DNA of 64,000 bases from Antedon mediterranea (Eukaryota; Echinodermata; Crinoidea; Comatulida; Antedonidae), in assembly GCF_964355755.1 (NCBI RefSeq), contig NC_092675.1, positions 22,794,412-22,858,411 of the forward strand, read 5' to 3'. The position numbers and the translations under genes are program-made. Positions within the stretch are counted from its first letter, which is position 1; every line of letters starts with the position of its first letter. The notes under the pieces are model-generated. The model was not told the origin of the DNA, did no database searches, and saw only the letters and a list, made by a program, of their open reading frames with translations. Of this stretch, positions 56,201 through 64,000 are shown piece by piece.

Positions 56201-59200
56201 GATGTTTTATCTCGATATGCTAACTCCACTTTCTATGTTTAAAAAGATTTGGTAGCGGTTTTGACCATAATAATACGGCAGTGCAGTTGTTCTATTGGTA
56301 CTCCGGGGTTCTGTCTCATTCATTAAATTAAGTAAGCACAGGCAAAGAATTCTATTGATTATTGTCATCAAAGTCGATGACCACCTTGATCCGTTAGAAC
56401 TATCAGTACCAAGCATACTGTATACAAAATTAAGTAAATCTTTTAAAAATATGGTAATCCTCGTTGAAATGAAACAGATTAGTTATCAAACACTCATTGA
56501 GTATGCATCTATATATAAATTATGGTTAATTCTGACATAGGCGAGCACAATGCAAAAACTTCGGTACTAATCTCCGCCTTGGATACCTACCTTATCTATC
56601 TCAGATGTACCGCGAAACGCAGATTTGATAACATTAGTTTTCAGTACTAGGCTATTGTTCCATATTTCTATCTTAGGAATTTATTATAAAGGGTTTTATA
56701 AGAAATTTTCTGATTTCAATCGGTATATTTTAACTCTACGCGCAGTAGATGTAATTTCCGGGTTCCCTGCATGGTTGGTTTCAACCAGGGAGTTGTAAAA
56801 CAACTCCCTCCCTGTTTCAACTAAGTTGGCCGTTGGTGCTTGGTGGCGATAGCCATTTTGTTTTTTTGTTTATTTTCAGACCGCGTGTGTGAAGGTATAG
56901 TAGTACATAAAGATCAAATTAAATATATTCATAAAACATAGTATAGGAGTAAATTGTGGGAAATAATTATATAAAATTACATCGAGAGAATTGATAAGAG
57001 CTTTTGTTTGAAATCGAACGAAACCCCGATAGCCGAGTTATTGAGTAAGCTGCCAGGACTCATTAGGGCCTATGTATACTGTGCGCTGTGTCCCGTCAGG
57101 ACCCTGGGATACTTCTGCCCATGTTGCAAGCCGTCTAAAACGTCTTACTTCTTACTTCAAAACGGCTCACTGTGTCGCGGAGTAATGTATTAATTATACC
57201 AACTAGATGGTACGCTCGCTTCGCTCGCGTACCATCTAGGTCGTTCCCACAGATGGTTCTCGAATACACAGTAATTTCAGCATAACAAAACTGGCGATTT
57301 CAAATGTACGTACCGCAGGACTATAGGCCTATACATTGTCGTTTACAGAAACAAATAAATAGACACGATGATTTATGTAGTCAACTAAAATTAGCACCCT
57401 GGGAATTACTTCCGAAGGAGAAACTTATCACAAAATGAGTCCAAGTTTTTGATTTGGACTCATTTAAAGAAACCCAATTTGTGTTTTGTATGTAACATTA
57501 GGGTTGAGGGATGGGAAAGCGGATAGGTACAAAGAGGAACAATTTTTAAATATATTCTTTATCCACCCAGTAACAAAATATTTTTTTCATGTTTTATAGG
57601 CCTATAAATAATATACCTCTAAATACAGTAAAACATTTGCGATTTAATACTTTTTTTATTTTATTTATTTATTTATTTCTTTTAAATATTCATTGTACAC
57701 TAATTTTCCCCGTGTATGGCAAGAGATTCCTAATTATATTAGAGAACATTCTTTATTTAGTTTAGTTAAAACTGTCACTGTCATAATCGATTGAAATATT
57801 AAAGTACCATGTCACGATACACCACTACGACGTTTATATTTGGTAATTATTAATTAATACAAACGTTGAGAAAGAACTGTCAGTATAAAGTTTATTTGTA
57901 TATAATAATGTGTTTATATATCTAACAGTAGAGCCTATCCACAATCTCGCAAGTTTATTCTCAAAGGGCCCATATATTTACCTACCGTATGTGTTAAACC
58001 AAGGGCTCATAAATTTACCTACAGTACTTGTGTTAAACCAAACTCTGGCAGACTGAGAGATTGGGATGTTCCATTCATCGCAAATCAATAGATTTGTATA
58101 ATCGTATATTAAATCTATCAAAATAGTATTTTTTAAAGAAAATCGGCCTGTCTTCAACATTATGATGGTGTACTCTAGCTGTTCAACCGGTTTTCAGCTA
58201 TTAAAAACAATTATCGTAGGAGGAGATAGGAAAATGCGAAGCCTCCTCGCATTTTTGTGGCGGGTATTTTTCAAGACGGACATCCATTATACAGTGTATA
58301 CCACGGTCGGAAAACACCCCTATTTGGGGCAAATCTTGGAACCTAAATTCGTTTTAACCGTCAATAACTTATTATCTAACTTAATTTAATTAGTAAACAG
58401 GGTTACATCAGGTGGTTAAAATCAGTACCGAAAGTACGAACCAACTTTATATACCATCGAGTAAAAATTATAGAAGTAAGGCGCGATTTACCGAATTTTG
58501 CCCTTACGTAAATTTATATATAGATTAGGATGGTATTTATTTGAATAAACGCACGTAACACCTTCCCAATAAAAGACTCAATTACAATAATTATCGCCAC
58601 TCCCTCCACCTCTCCCCCCCCCCCACTACCCCACAAAACACAATATTGTATTATTTTATAACAGAATTATACTATTTTTAGTAGATTTCATCGGACTGTT
58701 ATCTACAATTTACCAAGCATTTGTTATTCTTTTTTACCACTTTTCATATCTACAATAAACACTATACGTAAAACGCTATTAATCATCTAAGACACTGTGA
58801 AAGAGGTTAGTGAGTAGGTTTAGTTTTACGAATATCAAAAGCAAATAATGGTAACCGACCGAAATCGTTCAAGCCAGAATGTCCTTCTAAAACTTTTTAC
58901 CCGAGTCATTTTCATTATTCCGTGAACCATCGTCTACACTTCCTAGAGGAGGAGCGAGCTAAGCGAGCTCACCCTCTAGTTTATATTAACTACACTATTT
59001 AAGATATGGAATACAAACCAATGTTAGTTGGCATCATTAGAACTAATTTCCAGTGTTTTTCAAGACCTAACTAATTAATTGATGTAGAACATCACCAATT
59101 AAAAAAAAAAGGGATTTGGAACGAGGTCTGGAAGGGTCGGTAAATAGGGATTGTACACATTCAGACCAAAGCAGACTGAATATCGCATTGTAGTACTGTG

Positions 59201-61665
59201 TTTTATTTGTTCTGATCTATCACTTAGGCGACTCTTGGTTCGGTAATCTCATGTTGACACACAGCGGCTGACAGCGCAGCAAACTATATTCTGACACGAT
59301 GGCGATTGGTAAAGCAATAAAAGTACGATTATATAAGTAGGAGTTGATGTCGATTAATTTATAAATTGAAATAACAGCAACTGCCAACGAAATAACCTTA
59401 ATCCTATGTGTATTATTATCTGCCATTAAATAAAACTATAAAATGTATACACTTGTTATGTTAAGGTTCCTTTAAAGACACATTCTGGCAACAAACTCTA
59501 TCGGAATATATTTTGTGTAATATAAGATATTTATTTGGGATTTAGAAAGAGAGGAACATTTAATTCAATTCTCGGTATTTATAGTTTGTACTGGGGATTG
59601 AATGCAATCTTGTTTTTTATTTGTGCGCAGTTTTTTTTATCAACGTACTATTTGAAAATGTACGACTTTAAGGAATGACGCATTTCAAATATATGTGTAA
59701 CATAAATCAGCATGGTTTTCTATTTAAATGGTCAAATGCAGAATTCTGCTATAAAAACCAGTCGGACCTTTTCCAGTAGTTTTAAGTGAATTTTACAATA
59801 ATTATCCAGTGAGTTCCCAGTTCTTAAGAAATTTCATATTGAATGGGAAAATAAGGAAGATAGTTGAAAATACTGATACTAACCTATCCATGTCACAATA
59901 GCTGTCGTGACAACCATACTTTTAGAGCGCGTATTCCTAGAACGAATCGCCAGTACAACAAGACGATATCGATCGATGGACATAATTGCCAGAGTAAGGC
60001 ACGTTGCCTGCACACTTACCTGAAAAATGAAGATATATACAGAATATTATATAGTGTATATTGTTAATATGTTATATAATATTAAATACATAAACTGAGA
60101 GGAAGATAATAGATGTGATGTTTTATGAATGATGCAAACCATTGTATTCTATAAAATCAAAATATATAATCCTGTTATCTTATTGTCTTTTACAATAATT
60201 ATGATATAAGTCCATATAAACGATCTATCATAATCAACACGTAATACGATATACTTTTCTTGTCAAAGTGTTTGTTGTTGTTTGGTCCTGTTTAAGAGAG
60301 TACTGTATTCACTATAGTCCTAATTGTATTAACGGTTTTACTGTTGCTTATTAATTAGAACGAGTTTATGCATTAAGTAATCAAACTCTTGCGTTTGTAG
60401 GGTTGATGCAGACTGTCAACGGTTTGTTGATGTCATCATGTCACTTAACTGTATCTTTAGTGAATGTTAGACTTATGAAATTGTATTGTGTTGACACGTT
60501 AGTTATAGCATGTCATGATGTGAATGAAATAGAAATATTCCAGTTCATTACCGGTACCTATGATGTACTGTAGCTCTTATTACTTATTTGTATGTTTTAT
60601 GGCTCCTTTGTTTTATCTTTAATAATTAATAGGCCTAAATTCATTGATCGAGTATGGTAAATACTGTACGTTCAACTAATGAACGTCGTTTCGCACACAC
60701 ATGTAGTAGACATATAACAGTGATTAGTATATTAATGAACCAATTTGTTTTCTAATTATGCAACTGAACACTAATCTAATTAAATTGACCTTTCAGTATA
60801 CATTATATTAATTACGTAATCTGTACACAAAAAAAAATCAAATGCGAAGTTACAATAATTCATAATATATTGAATAATCACAAATTAAAAGCTTTATTAA
60901 AGCACTATTCTGGCAAATAATTACATTGTTTAAACAAAAATATTGTTTAGCCATAAATTCTCATATTTTACTTTAACATCGTGCAGTATAATGTCTACTG
61001 ATGATACCACTGTACATAATAAATATAACATAACATAACCCTCTAAATAATTTCTCATATGAAAAAAATATAACGACACATTTAGGGTCCGAACCAAGGT
61101 CCTATTAGAGAGCTGAAGTGCCAGGGAATAGTGAAATTACACTCTTCACTGGAAGTATTTAACCAATCAGCAGAGCGACTGAATGACAGAAAAATCAGGA
61201 GAAGCTATGCAATATGATACGAAGGTTACTGACAATCAATCAGTCATTACAAATTACCTTTAAAAACAACAAATACAATAAAAACATGATGATTAGAAAA
61301 AAAAATCTACCAAAAATGCTTCTTACCAACATCATGTAATTTACGATCCGGCATACAACTGGACCAACAGCCCAACCTCGGTACATAAACGTTGTTGGTA
61401 ATGCACACGTTAATAATAGAGCGATATCTGTCATTGCTAAGTTTGCAAGAAAATAGTTTGTGGCTGTGCGCATCTCCTGGTTAGTAAATATAATATAAAA
61501 CACAGTAACGTTCCCAATTATACCGATAACAATTATCAGAACGAAAACGACAGGGGCTACTATAGACATCATCCTGAAAAATTCATAAATCTGTCTCGCT
61601 TCCTCTGCGTTAAGCCCTGCATCATATTGTGAGGACAGATTACTTGAGTAATATTCCTCCTCCAT
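53229..61665 (-). CDS. KISS1R-like: Kisspeptin-receptor-like (GPR54-like) class A GPCR, three exons
   Basis: Seven-helix plasma-membrane receptor, probably for a neuropeptide. Exons (minus): 61665-61327, 60019-59884 and 53827-53229; GT-AG junctions, frames agree, 357 aa. An in-frame TAA lies just upstream of the ATG. Hallmarks: an N-terminal NLS glycosylation site; GNV in TM1; NYFLANLAMTD in TM2; ECL1 W; C105 at the top of TM3; DRY at 129-131; ECL2 C178; a basic third loop; CWAP at 256-259 in TM6; and NPIVY at 304-308 in TM7. The segment VSVQATCLTLAIMSIDRY and TNYFLANLAMTD closely follow vertebrate GPR54, which favours that family over galanin or allatostatin-A receptors. Ligand identity is inference. 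Intron 2 (6 kb) is full of mobile elements. Confidence 0.88.
54302..54980 (+). mobile_element. Full-length ACCG-core element, 679 bp
   Basis: It begins CAAGGCCATATAGATGGCTG and ends with a GCGTCCACGC hairpin and ACTAAAA, the same ends as the short family members. The interior (about 54400-54900) has no coding capacity and is shared in inverse orientation with 40255-40830. ACCG/GACC unit tracts lie near both ends. Confidence 0.75.
55126..55235 (-). mobile_element. Short ACCG-core element, copy 3
   Basis: Inverse orientation: TTTTTAGTCGTGTGGACGCG at the left, GTCGGTCTGTCGGTC core, and ATGGCTGTTGGCCTTG at the right. Confidence 0.72.
56516..56982 (+). repeat. Dispersed repeat, copy 2
   Basis: Same boundaries and orientation as 22429-22888, about 34 kb away. 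It lies within GPCR intron 2. Confidence 0.8.
57203..57239. repeat. Hairpin with GCTCGCTTCGCTCGC loop
   Basis: CTAGATGGTACGC pairs exactly with GCGTACCATCTAG. A related structure (CCTAGAGGA...CCTCTAG around GAGCGAGCTAAGCGAGCTC) lies at 58942-58979. The pair may mark the ends of one element of about 1.8 kb. Confidence 0.6.
58530..58760 (+). mobile_element. Partial copy of the 6.8-kb MITE family
   Basis: The start TGGTATTTATTTGAATAAAC resembles the MITE end at 6816, and the interior ATCTACAATTTA block recurs. The right end is not clear. Confidence 0.4.
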
Positions 61666-62748
61666 CGTGAACAATTATGTCTGTACGCGGGTTGTTGCAG
61701 CATTGTAAGAATCAGTTCAAAATGCATCATTGTGGCTAAATGTATAGTGTACTGATTCATGGTTTGTGATGTCATTCGACTAAGTGATTTGGATTGGTTG
61801 GTATGACTTAGCAATGTATAAAACAAAGAATTGTTTCTTTTTATGTAAAATACTTTTACAGTATTATTCATTAATGTTATATTTCGTGGTACAATTAATT
61901 AAATCAATCATTTCCAATTTATGAATGTCGTATAACTATGGGGTGCGTGTTAACAAAATGTTAGTTATATAAATGTAAATCATATAGAAAGAGAATCTTT
62001 GATGGCAAGATTTTTTACTCTTGCTCAAGGTAACTTATCGTGTTCATCATAATTACTGTGTTATTTCCCTTTCATGGAGCAATAAACTTTCTTTTCATAA
62101 TTATTATGTGGATTTAATATCAATTATGACGTGCAAAATACAGTCACAGCAATTCTTAAAGGTAGCTCCGTGTATAAAGTTCCTATTAATTTTGTTAAAA
62201 ATAACAAAGGAACAACATTCACTTATTTTTCGTCAGGTGTAAAGATGATACGATCATTGTGAAATTACCCATTTATTTTTAAAATTGGTGTTTTTTCATA
62301 ATGTTATAAGATAGGATGTTTACTGATTAGCATTAACCATTTAACTATTTCTAAAAAATAGCATTGTTCTTATTTTAAAATTGATTTTTTTTCGAAAATG
62401 CCTCAAATTTACATAAAATGGCAATGAATTTTTGTGTATTTCCTATCTTAACATACTTTTTTTTATACATTTATACAAATAATGAAAATAATTGTGTGGG
62501 TTTATATTTACCGCCTAATTATTATTGTTGTACGCATAATTGCTATCCCACGCAGCAGTGTTTTAATTAATTTTACATGCGACAAAGAACACGAATATAC
62601 TGTAGGCTTACATGCATTTAAAAAGGTTGTATGTCTGATGTTGCTTTATAATAAGCAAATCAAACTCTGCATTTACATTGTCATCACTTTAATAATGCAC
62701 TGTATTTATTATACATTTTAAACTATATAATTTGTTGTAGTTTCTAGA
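61666..62748. other. AT-rich intergenic region
   Basis: It should contain the GPCR promoter. No motif, RNA gene or coding exon that I can support. Confidence 0.5.
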
Positions 62749-62952
62749 ATGACTCTTCATGATACGGTAATTGATCAGTTGCCACCAGGGGCGGATGAGT
62801 GGACACATGAAGAGTTAAGAGACTACTACAATGAGGCTAACCTCACAGAAGATCAAAGAGACTACTTTATGGATTATTTCAGTGCGTATGACTCAGACGA
62901 TGCGCAGTCGGATGAATTTTGGAAGTTTACACAATCCTGGATTTTTGGGTAA
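62749..62952 (+). CDS. Small acidic ORF, 67 aa, unknown
   Basis: The frame has coding-like composition: LPPGADEWTHEELRDYYNEA and EDQRDYFMDYFSAYDSDD are rich in Asp, Glu and Tyr, and it ends FWKFTQSWIFG. A possible acceptor (TTTGTTGTAG) lies just before the ATG, so it may be the last exon of a plus-strand gene rather than a stand-alone peptide. No upstream exon was found. No signal peptide or membrane segment. I do not recognise it. Confidence 0.4.
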   Translation: MTLHDTVIDQLPPGADEWTHEELRDYYNEANLTEDQRDYFMDYFSAYDSDDAQSDEFWKFTQSWIFG

Positions 62953-63001
62953 TATCCTCATGTTTGATTTCAAGAAATAATTTTAAACGAAATCAATGAG
63001 T

Positions 63002-64000
63002 ATTTTATTTATTTATTCAGGTTTATACAATAAAAAAACATGCAGCCCGAAGGCTGAAATTGTTGATTTACAAATATATATATATATATATATATATATG
63101 GAAACACAAAAATTTAAAAAATACAAAAATTTATACAAAACATTAAAAAATTAAAAAGAAAATCAGTTAAAAAAATAAAATTATGTTATGTTAAAAAGAT
63201 TACAAAATTTATATACAAATGCATAGGCCTATATGTAAATATTTATAACATAGCCATCTTCAGCGTGATCAGGTACTGTTTAAATTAAGGATTCTACTTA
63301 TAGTAAGGGCAGGCGAGGTCTTAAGACGGTTAGTTCTACAAACAGGTATATTAATTAGGGGTTTATCTACCGTGGTTGATCTAAGCTCTCTAGTAATAAT
63401 GCGGTAGTCGGGCAAAATAGTTCTGTACAATTCCGATTCCAAGAGCCTTTCTCCAATTTTTTTAATCAACGTCTCTCGTCTGGATGCGAGAGTGGTCATA
63501 TCAGTAAGCTCAAGAGCTGAATCATACGTAAGGAAAGCGGGACCCAGAATAATACGTAAAACTCTCTTTTGCACTCTTTCAATGGTCGATATTTGGGCCT
63601 TATTGATGCTTCCATGCCACATAGGGCAGGCGTATTCTAAGATTGGGCGAATATAACAAACATAAACGGATATCATATCATGAACTGGTACATTGGCCCT
63701 TCTAAGGATATATAACGTATACAACCTTTTGGATGCTCTTTTTACCATGTCACTGACATTGTTATCCCATTTCAAGTCATCCTGGATTATAAGTCCAAGG
63801 AGCTTCATACACGAAACAACATTAAGTGTTGTACCGCTAAGGTAATAATTAGGAGGGGGAATATTTCTTTTCAAAAAATTAACTCTCATGATATGACACT
63901 TAGAGGGTTTAGGGACCATGTGATTTGTATCACACCACTCAGTAAGGTCATCAAGACAAGATTGAAGTTTAGGGGCATTACCATGTTTAACAGTGTCACC
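63002..64000 (-). mobile_element. Non-LTR retrotransposon 3' end, cut by the window edge
   Basis: The minus-strand frame is open from the edge (64000) to a stop at 63269 and matches the post-catalytic thumb region of LINE reverse transcriptases: LGLIIQDDLKWDNNV, then RLYTLYILRRANVP, YVCYIRPILEYACPMWHGS, and IERVQKRVLRIILG. The catalytic part lies outside the window. The 3'UTR ends in AAGCCT/AGGCT-type hairpin sequence (CAGCCTTCGGGCTG) and a TGAATAAATAAATAAA tail near 63002, as in Jockey/CR1-like elements. The frame is intact here. Confidence 0.88.
63074..63099. repeat. TA microsatellite
   Basis: About twelve TA units inside the retrotransposon 3'UTR. Confidence 0.85.

Overview
This is AT-rich animal nuclear DNA: genes are split by introns with GT/AG borders, noncoding space is large, and many small transposon relics are present. 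A secreted MACPF protein with a C-terminal ApeC (apextrin) domain, together with a kisspeptin-receptor-like GPCR, points to a marine invertebrate deuterostome. An echinoderm is the most likely source, but this is inference; nothing in the window identifies the species.

Layout. (1) 1-6182: a tandem array of 28 tRNA-Pro units on the minus strand, spaced about 220 bp apart and running off the left edge. Two carry anticodon AGG, one carries UUG and 25 carry UGG. About half look intact and the rest are decayed; a four-unit higher-order repeat is visible. (2) 6560-10360: a complete seven-coding-exon dynactin subunit 3 (DCTN3/p24) gene, plus strand. (3) 10.4-16.3 kb: gene-poor DNA. (4) 16363-17907: an uninterrupted LARP6 coding sequence, plus strand, with a long AT-rich 3' region. 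(5) 20.4-27.7 kb: repeat relics. (6) 27771-39451: a minus-strand secreted MACPF-ApeC (apextrin-like) gene. I rebuilt seven coding exons (including a 48-nt exon) plus one in-frame upstream exon; its introns are loaded with MITEs, a SINE, a minisatellite, a segmental duplication and a LINE fragment. (7) 39.5-52.2 kb: gene-poor DNA with SINE and repeat relics. (8) 52240-52494: an isolated coding exon with no ATG that I could not assign. (9) 53229-61665: a three-exon kisspeptin-receptor-like GPCR, minus strand; its 6-kb second intron contains nested transposons. (10) 62749-62952: a small acidic ORF. (11) 63002-64000: the 3' end of a non-LTR retrotransposon, minus strand, cut by the right edge.

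The genes do not form a pathway. They are a housekeeping cytoskeletal gene (DCTN3), an RNA-binding regulator (LARP6), a probable secreted immune effector, and a neuropeptide receptor. The most unusual content is the tRNA-Pro array and several small non-autonomous element families. In one family, two copies of an older repeat each carry a different member and so act as empty sites for one another. The palindrome TAGGCCTA is also strikingly over-represented across the whole window.
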